Assembly (NCBI GenBank): GCA_011316305.1
Contig: SAUG01000012.1
Location: forward strand, 744,001 to 808,000
DNA: 64,000 bases
Direction: 5' to 3'
Origin: Rusavskia elegans
Lineage: Eukaryota; Ascomycota; Lecanoromycetes; Teloschistales; Teloschistaceae
The position numbers and the translations under genes were made by a program. The notes beneath the pieces are model-generated. The model was not told the DNA's origin, did no database searches, and saw nothing but the letters and a program-made list of their open reading frames with translations. Below, piece after piece: positions 12,988-24,900 of this stretch (position 1 is the first letter of the stretch; every line of letters starts with the position of its first letter).

Positions 12988-13849
12988 TTTGTTGGAAGCC
13001 TGGGGGTTTTATGGAAAAATTTTTCACTCCTCTTATGGGCTGGGGTTGCGTAGGCTGGACTCCAAATTGAACATATACGTGACGAGCTAGCGAGTCAGGT
13101 AGCAGCAAGATGGCAGATAAAGTGAAGGACTGGGTATATCAGATACTAAGGAAAAGTAGGAATATACAAAATCACCATGTGATTCACATATGAATGTTGC
13201 GCCTATTTTCTGGTACCAAGCAAAGATCAAATAGTATTCGCACAGGATATCTTGCGCTTATCGTTTGTTGCTTTCGATTGGAGTGTCCTACAGATCTGAG
13301 ACAGGGTGACAGCGTCTAGGACAAACAGGTCTGCAGAGACCGAAGACAGCCTGTAATAGCTCTTTGGATCTACGTTGATCCACATACTTTAGCGCACGTG
13401 GAATCCTGTCTCCTGAATCGATGTCAGTAATAGCAAATTCCTGAGGTGTTTCCACGCAGCAAAAGTGTCGTAGGAGTTTTGCCTTCATTAGGAGCGACCT
13501 CGCTTAGTCAGCTAATGTCGGAAAAATTAAGGTAATAGCTTAAGCTTCAAAACGTTTCCGTAGTTCTGCCGATGACGTCCAATAAATTCACGCCAGCTTC
13601 CGAGGCCGACACAGAGCTCACCTTATGCGCTCCCACCAATTGCAATACAAGCCTCCTGCTCATGGCTTCATACTCCTGAGCGTCAAGCAGATGGTCACCG
13701 AACAATGGAACCGCACCCTGGCACCCGATAACGATTCAGTGAACATAAGGCGATGAGTCGCTGTCAAACAATCAAAGTACCCGCCTGCTTGACAGCCAAA
13801 GTCTTCGTCGCCAAACATCCCACGGACTCTGTCCAATATCAAGTTCGCC
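12988..13849. other. Region upstream of the AP180 gene; possible extra exon
   Basis: Serves as the 5' region of the plus-strand AP180 gene and probably of the minus-strand gene ending at 11572. An ATG-started minus-strand frame at 13488-13288 (66 codons, containing DIDSGDRIPRALKYVDQRR) reads like protein and could be a first exon of the gene to its left. I could not connect it by a convincing donor. Nothing else is visible. Confidence 0.35.
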
Positions 13850-16068
13850 ATGTCCGGCTCTTTCGAAAAGTCCGTAAAAGGTGGAACGAAAATCAAGTTG
13901 GCTGCACCCAAAGCCAAATATGTTGAGCACATACTGGTCGCAACGCATGCTGGAGAGGCTGGGGTTGCTGAGATTTTCAGAGCAATGCAAAACAGATTAC
14001 GGGACTCAACATGGACTATTGTATTCAAGGCACTCATCATCGTCCACCTAATGATCCGAGAAGGCGAGCCCAATGTTACACTCAAGTACCTCGCAGACTC
14101 CCCTTCCAAGCTAGCGATTGGCGGCTTCTCCGATGGTACGTAGGAATAGGCACATGTTCTCACGCAAACTTCCCGAAAAGCATCTGATGGATTGGTATAC
14201 GGTCCACCGCGTTGGGCTTCTTGCCCTGGGAGGATTACACACAACTACTAGATGGAAGCAAACGAGAATGGCTTAGAGGGCTAAATGTGCTGATTCTTGT
14301 ATTTTCTAGTCCAGGCTCAGGGAACCAACATCCGCCACTACTACTCGTACGTTGTCGCTCGTGCGAGGGCCTTCCGCGAGACAAAGATCGACTGGGTCCG
14401 GGAAGGTCAAGGCCGACTGAAGAAGCAGACAATCGACAAGGGACTGCTTCGAGAGACCGAGGCTGTTCAAAACCAAATCAACGCCTTGCTGAAGTGTGAT
14501 GTTAGCGCACCAGCGGCGATTTCTTTGTGATCTCCAAGCCAACGCTGACCGATTGCTATAGCTCCTTAGCAATGATCCAGAGAATGAGATCACATTGACG
14601 GCATTTCGGCTTCTGACTATGGATCTTTTAATACTGTTCGGCATCATGAACGAAGGCACTATCAACGTCCTCGGTATGGCTTTTGAATAGGCCTTCGGAT
14701 TCCTGGCCGCTGATGCTCACAGAACATTATTTCGAAATGTCGAGGTATGACGCTGACCGCGCGCTCAAAATATATAAAACGTTCAGCAAGCAGACAGATC
14801 ATGTGGTCCAATTCCTCAGCGTTGCAAGGCAGCACGAAAATGCAACACGCTTGGAGATACCCAAACTCAAGCATGCTCCTACCAGCCTGACCAGCTCACT
14901 AGAGGAATACCTAAATGACCCTGATTTCGACGTCAACAGGCGACAGTATTTGGCCCAGCAAGAAGCCAAGAAAGGAGGGAAAGCTGTACCTAAAGCTCCC
15001 GCGAATCCCACAGCTGGAATGCAAAAGCAAGTGCCGAGCAAAGACTTTCCTGAACCCAAGCCCGTCGCCCCCGCTCAACGACAGGAGCCAAAGGGTCCAG
15101 CACCGGACTTGATTGACTTCTTCGATTCCATCGAACAGAACCAACAGCCCGTGGCAACTCAATCCCAACAGATGCCTGCATTTCAGACTGGCTTACAACT
15201 CTCTCAGCAGCCGCAGTCTTCGACATTCTTTCCCTCAGCGCAGGCCCCTTTCCCACAACACGGACAGCCCCAGCAGCAGCAGACAGGAGGCTTCAACGTC
15301 CCTGGTAACCCGTATGGTCAGATTCAGCATCAGGTACAACAGCCGGTACAGCCTGATTATACAGCAGCTGGGACTGGTAGTTTCTCACAGCAACAGCCGT
15401 ACGGCCAGTCAAATCAGTTCACCCCTCAACAGCAGACCAATGCTTCAGAAGGTTACCTGCACCAACAGCAGCCACAACAGCCATTCTCAACGGGTCAGAC
15501 ATCACAGCAATCCACCAACCCTTTCCGCCAAACATCGATGCCTAGCGGGTCGTCAGCTTCCGCTTTCACTAACCCGACATCAGTATCCTCGCCACTGAGT
15601 CGGCAGGGTACCAATCCCTTTGCTCGCAGCACGCCTCCAGCTAGTCAAGCCCAAAAATCGTCCTTCACCTCAGCTCCTCCACAGCAAGCAGCTTCACAGT
15701 CCTTTGCCCCGCAAGCTCTACAACCATTCCCGCAACAGGCTATGTTGTCATTTCCCCAGCAAGCCCCTCAGCCTTTCTCACACCAGTCGTCACAACCCAT
15801 GCAGCCTCAACGTACAGGAACCAACCCTTTTGCCCGTAACTTATCACCTCCAACCTCTCAGAACTCGACCCCTCCAGCGCTGCTACCGAATGTGACTGGA
15901 AGTACTAATCCTTTCCGCCAAAGCACCTTCGTCAACCAACAAACCGGCCAAGGCTGGCAATCCAATCAAGCCACGATGGGTGGACTGGAGCAGTTGGAAA
16001 CCGTGCCCGTCTTTCCTCGGCCTGGGCAACCACAAGCACCACAGCAGCAACAATCACCATGGTCATGA
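13850..16068 (+). CDS. YAP1801: AP180/CALM-type clathrin adaptor (ANTH domain)
   Basis: Four exons, 13850-14135, 14310-14500, 14562-14673 and 14723-16068, give 644 residues; introns are 174, 61 and 49 bp and all reading phases agree. Residues 1 to about 270 form an ANTH domain. The basic phosphoinositide site is visible near the start (VKGGTKIKLAAPKAKY), followed by typical helices (FKALIIVHLMIREG, QGTNIRHYYSYV, ENEITLTAFRLL, RLEIPKLKH). The rest is a disordered Gln/Pro/Ser-rich tail with DLIDFF near residue 325, which may act as a clathrin-box-like site, and four TNPF motifs near residues 461, 492, 562 and 590 for EH-domain partners such as Pan1/Ede1. From the family, the product binds PtdIns(4,5)P2 at the plasma membrane and recruits clathrin and cargo SNAREs in endocytosis. 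It converges with the gene ending at 16268, 200 bp away. Confidence 0.93.
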
Positions 16069-16267
16069 GTCGATATATCCATTTTAGCATTGGCGCAGGC
16101 GTGAAGAATATTGTCCTTACTACTCGGAAGCGGATTGTTTTTATTTATGCTCAGCATTTGTCACGAGACACCGGTTATCACGAGAGCTGAGATATTCATC
16201 TTCATGTCAGAGTAATAGTATACTTCCATAACGACTAGAGATCCTCAATTGACTGCGAGTACACAGT

Positions 16268-17394
16268 TCACCATCCCAACCATCCACTAATGGTATCCCC
16301 TAACCCTGCCGTTCCTTGCTTTCTCCTCTCCTCCCTCCCCTTCTGCGTCTCCTGCATTATTTTCCCCACCTGATCGGCCACACCTAACCCCGCTTCCGCC
16401 TCCATCGCCATCGCCCTCGCCTCCAACATTTTCTCTTCTGGACTCAACCCCTTTCGATCCCATTCTTTCTCCTGCGCTGCTCGTGCATGTGGCGGTAAGA
16501 TCCGCTTGAGATACATTTCCCTCGTTTCGTCGAAGCTCCTGGGCTGCGCAGACGAAAGAAGGGTGGAGGCGGAAGCGGAAATGGGTTGGCCTTTAGAAGT
16601 TGTCGTCGCGGGGGTACTCGAAGGGTCGGGCGAAATGGGTTCTGTGACTAGTGGCGGGAATTCTGGGATGGGGAGGTTCGATTTCTTGGCTTTCTCGACA
16701 GCGCGTTCTTGATCGAGCATGCGGTGGTACAGCGTATCGGCGTGCATCTGGATGCGTTCGTCGACTTCAGGAGGCCGTTCTTGGGCGGAGAGGTAGCCTA
16801 GAGCTTTGAGGAATCTCTATATCGACATAATCAGTCTGAGTCCTTAATCCCCATTAAGTCACAGCGATATTAGGATATCCTGCATACAGCCTGCATAGTG
16901 TAACACCTAGAGAACGCCCCATTCTCCTCCCTACACATGGTCATCCTACTCTTCCAGCTGCCATGCATATAGCAATCACTCATGGCCGCCTGCTCCAACG
17001 CGCAATTCTCCAGCGCGGCTTTCCCGATCATCGCTTTCCGGCTCTTGTACCCCTCGAGGACATCCATTAATTTTTCCTGGTCGGATTTCGTGGCCGATTC
17101 GACCTCGGCGCGGGATTTGTAGGTAGACCAGAGGTGCGCGTAGCGGCCATCTTGGTAGAGGGATTCGGGAGGGACGGCGGGAGCGGTTGATGATGCGTCA
17201 CCATTGGTTGATGCTTGTTCGGAGGTGGGCTCAGGTGCGGGTTTTGGTGGTGCGGGACTTGGGGGCGGGGCGGACGTTTGGTATTTGACGGGGGATTCCT
17301 TCTCGAGGAAATCGCGGAGAGTGGGGTCGAGGTCGCGGAGGGGATCGTTGTTGTTGTTGCTGGCAGTGGAGCTGTTGCTACCAAACCAGCCCAT
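16268..17394 (-). CDS. Twin Cx9C protein, DUF3128/Emi1-like
   Basis: Two exons, 17394-16888 and 16816-16268, with a 71-bp phase-0 intron (gtatgc..tatag), give 351 residues. The N-terminus (MGWFGSNSS) leads into a Pro/Ala/Ser-rich stretch. A conserved middle follows, with two Cx9C motifs: CALEQAAMSDC and CREENGAFSRC, separated by 12 residues. The frame then crosses the intron as CYTMQA/RFLKALGYLS, a block typical of the fungal DUF3128 family. The C-terminal half is less conserved. Twin Cx9C proteins are usually helical hairpins with two disulfides, often imported into the mitochondrial intermembrane space by Mia40. Yeast Emi1, also of this type, is linked to early meiotic induction. The family assignment is from memory of its pattern; the localisation is inferred. 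Confidence 0.8.
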
Positions 17395-17627
17395 TGGACT
17401 TCATGAACCAGGATTGTCTTTTTATTGATGGTATATGTAAGAGGGTCGAATTGGGTCCGGAGACGGGTCAAGTGGGTCGTTGTCAGGGACAGCTGTTTTG
17501 GGGTGGAGCGGAATTTGATGCCAAGACAACGGCAAGCGGGCATTTTGGATTAGATGTGTGCAAACAAATCATGTATGTATTTTCGATATCTTCATGGTTA
17601 TTCTTAAGGTACATAGAGAAGCTCAAT

Positions 17628-18263
17628 TCATTCCATCGTGAGCTGAGCCACCCCGCGCGGTCGAAATCTTCTTTGTGCACTGTCGCCAACCAAAAATTGC
17701 ATCTCCGCCTCGATGAAGGCATAACTGTCCGCGTATAGCTGAATCCCAACCAAGTACAAACCTAAATTGTAGCAAAGCGCGTCTGGCACCATATAAACGG
17801 CCAGGGTAATACCGCCACTGGCCCACACAAAGCCTCCGCCGCAGACGATTCTGTCATGCGGGCTATCATGTCGCATCCTGTCGAGGACGTACTGTTTAGC
17901 GATGTTACTAGATTGAAGAGAAGAGAGGTCAGATAATACCCAATTATGCTCTAGGACTTTGTGTACATACAGAAGCGACATGCCGGCAAACCAGCTAATC
18001 GGCCTGGCATAATTCGTGAAATTAATGTAGACATGCCCCTCATGATCTGGTTTCCAGAGAAACGGAGCCCGAGGGCGAACGGAGAGAGGACCTTCTGGCG
18101 GCGCGATGTGAGGTGAAGGCCCTATCAGGAAGTCTCTTTCACCGGCCGTAACAGCGCGCCCTTGGAATCCACTGCTGCTATTCGTGATGCTTGGGGCTCG
18201 AGCTGGAAGTGCTAGGCCAAGGGATATACATGAAAGAATGGTCGCTACAGATAAGGACAACAT
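17628..18263 (-). CDS. Secreted protein of unknown function, 211 aa
   Basis: A single-exon frame with an ATG start. The N-terminus (MLSLSVATILSCISLGLALP) is a clear signal peptide with likely cleavage after ALP-ARA. The mature part has only two cysteines (near CGGGF and LCYNL), a Pro-rich segment around residues 48-70 (GPSPHIAPPEGPLSV) and a mixed alpha/beta-looking body; the C-terminus is RPRGVAQLTME. I do not recognise a domain. It is divergent from the AT-hook gene at 18861, 597 bp away. Size and secretion would allow an effector-like or cell-wall role, but that is speculation. An additional 3' intron cannot be excluded. Confidence 0.7.
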   Translation of the reverse strand: MLSLSVATILSCISLGLALPARAPSITNSSSGFQGRAVTAGERDFLIGPSPHIAPPEGPLSVRPRAPFLWKPDHEGHVYINFTNYARPISWFAGMSLLYVHKVLEHNWVLSDLSSLQSSNIAKQYVLDRMRHDSPHDRIVCGGGFVWASGGITLAVYMVPDALCYNLGLYLVGIQLYADSYAFIEAEMQFLVGDSAQRRFRPRGVAQLTME

Positions 18264-18860
18264 ATTCAGAGAGTACTAATTGACAGAGTAGGTTTTACTT
18301 AGAGGTACACGTGGAGAGGTACGTATATAAATTGGAGCAAGCTCTTGAACTCTAAGCCGAGCTCCATAAGCAACATAGCGTTACGACAAGAGCATCAAGG
18401 CAAGTGTATATCGAAAAATTTAAGAGATTCGTGCGGAAGTTGAGCCATTATGCAAGATGGTCAAAGATACGATAGCCGTCGGTCGTAGCTCCACGCGGTA
18501 CAGGCGACGTGAAAGCATCGACATTTGACTAGAACGACGATGCAGCCCATGACGCCAAATAAAGTAGGGTTGAACAATATGTTGAATAATCATTTCGGTA
18601 AAATGAAAGCCATGTGGGAATAGGAAGGACGTTGCTGGTTTCGGAATGACGTCATCATGTGAACTGATATATTCCCGCGATAACCGCCGGCGCGACTTCA
18701 ATAACGCGGATTCGTTCCGCAGATTTTATATCTCGCACTCTTTGGGGATGGATCGTGTAAATATTGATGAATGCATGTCCACCATGGCGGCCAGTAAGTA
18801 GAGTAGTCGTTTCCAAGGTACCAATGCTGATATATCATAGATCGGGACGAGCGATTCTTG
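18264..18860. other. Divergent intergenic region
   Basis: 597 bp between the start codons of the secreted-protein gene (minus) and the AT-hook gene (plus), presumably holding both promoters. Minus-strand open frames of 60-93 codons here are short, overlapping and unlike known proteins. No RNA gene is visible. Confidence 0.5.
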
Positions 18861-21737
18861 ATGCGCCAAAGAGGTGCAGGCACTCGTGACATCAATCTTA
18901 CCTTCGACCTCCAATTACCAGGTGTTCCCGCAATATCACGATCGCCATTGAGGCCACCAAAACCTGGGAGATGGCAACCAGACCTACCAAACTTGAAAGC
19001 AACGCGTCAAACTCCGAAATTAAAAAAAGCGACACCAAGGCTTGTTGCCAAACGTACACCTGCGAATGCCAACAACGCAACGCCCAGAACGGCAGTCCAT
19101 GGCGATAATGTCGAGCGCCCAGAATCGAAACACAATTCTGTTTCAGAAGCTCCTCAGCAAGTTTCTCAAGGGATCTCCGCGCAAAAACGGAAGATCGACC
19201 TGAACCTCGCAGAAGGGACCACGGAAGACCCCGAACTGCCTCCAACGAAGAGGCGGAAGAAGAGAAAATCCATTGGGCAGAATTCAATACGAAAGAAAGC
19301 CAGAGCACCTCCACTTGCGAAGAAGACCATTCAAGAGTCGAAACAAAGCAATAAAACCAAGGAGGTTGAGGAGGTACCTCCTGAACCTATGGAGCTCGTT
19401 CCAGAAAAGAACCCTCAGGCTTCAGAGATACCTTCGGATAGCAAAACCTCGCAGCATCCAGCACAAACTCTTGAGGTGGCACAAGTGACCAAGGAACCCA
19501 AACGACGGAAAAGGAAATCCATTGGGCAGATTCAGAAACCTAAGAAGACGCCAAAACTTGCGGGACATGCAACGGTACACGCTAGATCGGATGATGTAGA
19601 GCAACAGCAGATCCCGATCGTTGCCAATGCCTCCGTTGAGGAACGATCACAGACTGTCGAGAAACCCAAGCCCCAGCGCCGTAAACGAAACGCTGTAACG
19701 GAGAGTTCGAAGAGGCGCAAACCGCCGATGCAAAGAATGCCATCCCCTCACTCTGCAACGCACATACCAGATGTCTTGCGTGGTGAACTCATCCCAGATC
19801 GATGCATTAGGAACATCGTTGCGGCTGAGCAACCAAAGAGGAGAGGCCGAAAGCCGATTGCAACGGTAAAAGATAAAATTGACAATCCGAAGGAGGTATC
19901 GAACCTGCCCATGGCGGTTCTCGAGATCCAGGGACAGGAGGGCGAACCACCGCAACTGGGAGAAGCAGTGCCTAAAGCTGATGAAGCCTCTGCGGTACTA
20001 AAACAGACAAGGAAGAAAAGGAAACCAATAGGTCAGATCCAGAAACCCAGGAAAAAGACAGCCACCAGACCTTTGGGAGCAATCGATCCTAATTTAAATC
20101 TCGTAAGTGACAAGATTGCGAAGGACCGGAGGACAGCAACCGCCATCTCTCCTCCAATACCTCAAGGTAGATCTCTTTCAGAGAATCCTCAGCTGTTGTC
20201 CCCAAACGAGGAAAAAGCCCAGGTGGTTCCAGGAAACCAGTTCTTTGTGCAGGCTCCAGCGCCCAACAAACGTGATCGTCCCAAAAAGGCCCAAGCTACT
20301 CCTCTAGAGCATTCCACAGAAATCGCACCAGCTCAGATAGAGCCAGAATATGAAGGTCCCATGCCAGCCCCAGCAACTAAGACACGTGGTCGGCCGAAGA
20401 AGGCTAAAACTGCTCCTCAAGAACAACCCTCAATCGAATCAGCTCAGAGAGAGCTAGGGAGTGGGATTCTTCCGCCAGCTCTAACAACTAAGAAACGTGG
20501 TCAGCCGAAAAAGGCTCAAAGTGCTCCTCAAGCGGCAGAGATTGCCGAAATCGAGAGAATGCATGACGAGGCCGAGCCTGCAAAAGCGCCCGAGAAACGA
20601 AGAGGACCGATGCAAAGGATGGCGTCGGCCAACGAAACAATGCCCTTTGAAGCCAGTCAGCCCGTCAACCGAGATGCCGTCCCCACTCAACCAAGAAGAA
20701 GAAGAGCGAAGAACGTGTCTAAATTAAATGTTCAGGAGAACGGCCGCGAAGCCCTGCCAGAGGTCCAAGATGCCCCAAGTGCTGAGCCAGATCTCAGAGT
20801 GCTGTCACCAGCCCCGGTTAAGAAGCGAGGCCGTCCCAAGAAGCAAGTAGCCAATCCTCTTGTTGCCGAAGATGCGGCCCGAGAGAACCCAACATCCCAA
20901 CTACGAAAACCCAAACATCAGTCCCGCGTTGCTCCTCCCAAACTTCCACCTGCCACCCGTCCTAGATCACGAGCCAAACCTTTCACAGCATTGCCTGTCC
21001 AAGATGTCGACGAGGACCCTCTTTCGGAATGCACGCAACTGCAGCTAACATATAAAGCCAAGGTCAATCCCATCAAATTGCGAACCCAGCTCCACCCCCA
21101 AGTGACTTCCCACCCATCTAACAAGCCTGATGTTACTGTCAGCGATCACAGTGACCTCGACGAGGCGCCGGTGTTGAAGGTGACAAAACGACGTGCAGAG
21201 GCACTTAACAAACAACCCATACCACGAGACCAAGAAGAGGGAGTTGTCGCTCATCCACTTGCAAGGCAATCTCAAGGAAGTCCAGGTCTCGAATCAGCGA
21301 ACTCATCCCCTGGGCTACAGCATCAGCACAACCGAGCTGCGGATCTCGAATCCCACATCGAGCGATCGCTTCTCGAAGAAAATGCCCTGAAAGCCGATCT
21401 CGAAGAACTGCAAGCCCAGCGCGCCCAAGAGATCGCGGAACAACAAGAACGAGACCTCACTGTGCAGTTGGAGAGACTATCAGCGAGCGTGAAGAAGAAG
21501 CAAGCCGACAATGATCCGCACAAGGTTCATCAGGATGAGCCGATTCTGGGAGTCAAAAAGAAAGCGAAGGGATTGGAAAATCTATTCAGAACTGTGTCGG
21601 GTACTAGGAAAGGAAGTGGAGGGGATATAGATCCGGATTTGCAGGGGATCCTGGATCAGGTAAAGGGGGTTGGGCGTGGAGGTGGAGGAATCATGAAGAT
21701 CTTCCAGGGAAGAAGATTGATATGTCATGATCGTTGA
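18861..21737 (+). CDS. Basic AT-hook-like nuclear protein, 958 aa
   Basis: One long exon from the ATG at 18861. The protein is Lys/Arg/Pro-rich and probably disordered. Two RGRPKK cores match the AT-hook (TRGRPKK near residue 510, KKRGRPKK near 654), and variants lie near 327 (RRGRKP), 471 (KRDRPKK) and 545 (KRGQPKK). A second repeated motif, KRKSIGQ or KRKPIGQ, occurs near residues 132, 218 and 388, twice followed by IQKPKK or IQKPRK. A third, PMQRM, occurs twice after basic clusters. Residues about 833-885 form a charged coiled coil (LEENALKADLEELQAQRAQE). AT-hooks bind the minor groove of AT-rich DNA, so a chromatin role is likely. The exact family is not recognised. Its 3' end faces that of FAB1 at a distance of 241 bp. 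A short upstream exon cannot be ruled out. Confidence 0.8.
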   Translation: MRQRGAGTRDINLTFDLQLPGVPAISRSPLRPPKPGRWQPDLPNLKATRQTPKLKKATPRLVAKRTPANANNATPRTAVHGDNVERPESKHNSVSEAPQQVSQGISAQKRKIDLNLAEGTTEDPELPPTKRRKKRKSIGQNSIRKKARAPPLAKKTIQESKQSNKTKEVEEVPPEPMELVPEKNPQASEIPSDSKTSQHPAQTLEVAQVTKEPKRRKRKSIGQIQKPKKTPKLAGHATVHARSDDVEQQQIPIVANASVEERSQTVEKPKPQRRKRNAVTESSKRRKPPMQRMPSPHSATHIPDVLRGELIPDRCIRNIVAAEQPKRRGRKPIATVKDKIDNPKEVSNLPMAVLEIQGQEGEPPQLGEAVPKADEASAVLKQTRKKRKPIGQIQKPRKKTATRPLGAIDPNLNLVSDKIAKDRRTATAISPPIPQGRSLSENPQLLSPNEEKAQVVPGNQFFVQAPAPNKRDRPKKAQATPLEHSTEIAPAQIEPEYEGPMPAPATKTRGRPKKAKTAPQEQPSIESAQRELGSGILPPALTTKKRGQPKKAQSAPQAAEIAEIERMHDEAEPAKAPEKRRGPMQRMASANETMPFEASQPVNRDAVPTQPRRRRAKNVSKLNVQENGREALPEVQDAPSAEPDLRVLSPAPVKKRGRPKKQVANPLVAEDAARENPTSQLRKPKHQSRVAPPKLPPATRPRSRAKPFTALPVQDVDEDPLSECTQLQLTYKAKVNPIKLRTQLHPQVTSHPSNKPDVTVSDHSDLDEAPVLKVTKRRAEALNKQPIPRDQEEGVVAHPLARQSQGSPGLESANSSPGLQHQHNRAADLESHIERSLLEENALKADLEELQAQRAQEIAEQQERDLTVQLERLSASVKKKQADNDPHKVHQDEPILGVKKKAKGLENLFRTVSGTRKGSGGDIDPDLQGILDQVKGVGRGGGGIMKIFQGRRLICHDR

Positions 21738-21978
21738 AGGATTATTATGCTTCCTTGGTGTAGCCAGAGCACAGATACCAATTTCGAAGCACAAGGTACA
21801 TACATTACCTGGGAAACACCACGCTAAACGCTCAAAGCTCCTGTCCGTCGCTGGATGCCATCGTGTTTGCCCATAGCCCAAACTCATGTCTGTTCATCAT
21901 ACCCATTGCAATACGCTTTAACACCTCGCTAATGCCCCATCCTCCTACATGCATAAAAGGAATGAGAAGACAGTATCT
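21738..21978. other. Convergent intergenic region between the AT-hook gene and FAB1
   Basis: 241 bp separate the stop codons of two genes transcribed toward each other. It presumably contains both polyadenylation regions. No separate gene is visible. Confidence 0.5.
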
Positions 21979-24900
21979 CTACCCAACAACCGCATGATCA
22001 GTGATCATCTCCGCCTCCCGCTCCCTCTCATTTTCAATCCTCAACGCCTTCGTCTCCAACCTCGCCGCATGAAACTGATGCCAACAATTCGGCGCCTGCA
22101 ACACATACCTCCCCATCGCCTCCCTAAACCGATTCTTATAGTCCCTCGGACTCGTCACCGTAGGCCTCGTCCTCCCACCCCGATCTTTGAACCAAAACTC
22201 CAATTTCTTATCCCAAGTGTACGTTCTGATACAATCGATGATCCCCACCACGAGTTCCTTGCGGTTTTCATCAATGGCGATCATGAGCGAGTAGTCCATG
22301 ACGTTTTGACGTGAGAGGAAAAGCGTGTCGTTCCAGACGCTTGCCCTCAAGAGTTTCTTACTGTGTTCGCGGCAGAAAAGGGGAGATTCGTAGATGAATT
22401 CGACCATGTTCTCGTCGAGCAGGACTTCATTTTGTTCGCCGGTGGATTGGATGCGGCGGTTGCGCATGGAACCCTTGAGGTCGAAAATCCGCGTTGGAGA
22501 TCGATCGTAGAAGAGATTTTCCATGACGATGAGGTACCAATTGAAGTCCACGCCCGTCAGGGGGTTTTTGATGACGATTTGGTAGAAGCCTAGCATCTTG
22601 GCGATGACGGACGGGAGGTCATGGAAGAGGCACTCGGACATGAGTCGGAAGTATGCAGGCGCAAACCTAAGGAATGTTTGTGTTTCACCCGGTGGTAGGG
22701 ATTTGAGGACGAAGCGGTCATCGAGGGTCTTGAGGAACACGGATTTGGTTTTGCCGCCCTTGGAATCCCACTTTAAGCAACGCGATAGCGACTCGACGAT
22801 GCGCTCCGAGACACCGCATTGGCGGCGAACAGCATCAAATTGCTCGGCGTAGAAGACTTTGCAAAGCATCTTGGCTGAACCCTCCTGGAACTGATACTTG
22901 AGATGCGTGCCTGTTGTTCTGTTCATCATTCGCTGGATCTCCGCTTGCTCTCCTCCATCAGGATTGGCTGCGGCCGTACTGCTGGTGATATCTCTAAGCT
23001 TTGCTTTGTAGTCCTCAGAACCCAAGGCGAAGGCGATCAACGAGCTTGGCTCGTCCTCTCGAACAATGATATCAGAGTCTGCAAAAATATGGTCGTAGAT
23101 GTTCAGAGGGTAGTCCAGTGCTTTCCAGCCACTCGCGGATCTCTCGGCCCAGAAATTAGTCAACATCTTCATCAGCGAGTTCTTTTCATGTTTGGGAAGA
23201 TCGAGCTTGAGGTCTAGCTGAGCCTCAGTCGGTGACAGTGTATGGTGATCTTCGGCACTTCCAAGGACATCTTCGATCGAAGGCTGGTCGGTCTCGTTGC
23301 GAACCGCCTCGCCCTCGGTGTCAGAGCCCACCTGGCTATCGAGGGTGTTCTCCTCTGTCTCCGTGTTTTCTGCTGTAATATCTTCCGTGCGGATCTCCTC
23401 CACAGAAGTCTGAGAATCTTCCATCTGCGCCATTTGATCCACAGTAGCTGGAGGCTCCCCAGCCTCCATTGGTGGTGGCGCTGCAAGCAGGTCTTCATCT
23501 GACGGGTCTCGCTCTTCGACCGCTTCCCGTACATTATTATACACCTCCACGATGGGCTTTGCTGCAGCCATAGGGTATGCTCTTGATTGTCTGCTCTTGG
23601 AGAAACGTTGCCTCCGCTCCCTTAGACGTTCTTTCTCGAATTCTCGGCTGAGTTGTTCGAAATGCTTTGCAAGACTGGATACATGGGAATCCTTCCTTGA
23701 AGCGATCGAACGAGGGATCATCGAGTGGGTTACAATACTGCTCGTCTTAATCGCACCGAGCCCGAGACGATCAGACAGTTTTTTATCTGCAGGCTTCACC
23801 GGCTCAGAGTTCGCGTTGACAGACTTGTCTGTCCCGCTGGACTGGTCTCTTGACTCTGGTAAGAGTAAAATATGCTGCTTATTGCCGTTGCTCAATTCTC
23901 GCTGACGTTGGACGGGGTGAGAGTGAGCACGATAAAGCGGTGGGGATATATTGGTTCCGCGTTGCTGGTGATGTCCCTCCATCGGTCTGGGAATGCCTGA
24001 TGGGTGGTTAAGCCTCAGTCTAGCCGGCTCGTGCTGGAGAAGGGGTTGTATTATGGCTGGTGGTCTAGCATGTCCGCCGTAACCCAGCTCAAGTTTCTGG
24101 CCGTCTCCCACATTGCTTTTCCGCCCGGCTGTTTGTCCACATTCGGGATCCGACAATTTTGCGGCAAAATCAATTGCTCGTGGCTCACCGCTGGCAAGCG
24201 CTTCGGATTCAGAACTTTGCTGCCGTTGCTCAGGGGAAATCGCCAGGTCCAAATGACGAAAGTCCGCTTGAGCTACAGTTTCTGATGATGTTGTTCCGTC
24301 TTGCGTAGGAGGGTTCGATGCAGTAGACGCAGGCTGGCTCGTGAGGACGCCAGGATTGTCCAGCGCATCCGGTGCATTGGCTGGCGAAGTGTTGTTGTCA
24401 ACGACAGAAGTCAGCATATCATGGGCTTTTTCCGGAGACATGTTCCTCGTTTGTGGACTAAGGCTTGGCGGCTCGTCCGAAGATCCAGGGGTGATTTTCG
24501 GATTGGCTGGGACAGTGGGAGCACCGCCCTCGTCCTTGGAATTGGCCGAATCAGTTGAATTCAGAGAAGCATTCGAATCGTCCTTCTCTAGGAATATCCG
24601 CTTCAACTGCAGAGTTGCCAGACGGCGTATGTCCTTTTCCGAGGGGAAGAAATTATGGTCAAAGTCTGCAAAGATCTTGTCCCACTCAGCCACTTTCTCT
24701 TGGGTAGCTCTGATAGCTTGGTTGAATGGGACCGTCTCATAATGCTTGGATGTCATGTACTTCTCTTGAAGCTGTCGGATGAGGGCTCGATGCTCTTCTC
24801 GGGACCGTTCTGTGAGTTTACTGACTTCTTGTCTGCAGTTTTCCATCTTCTCAGGAACGACACTTTCCACCATGATACTTTTGATCCGGGCTTTCACGGA

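Noticed and set aside
15113..15895. Long plus-strand frames in other phases within the AP180 tail
   Set aside because: They are shifted readings of the Gln/Pro-rich tail; the AP180 frame explains the region with NPF motifs and consistent introns.
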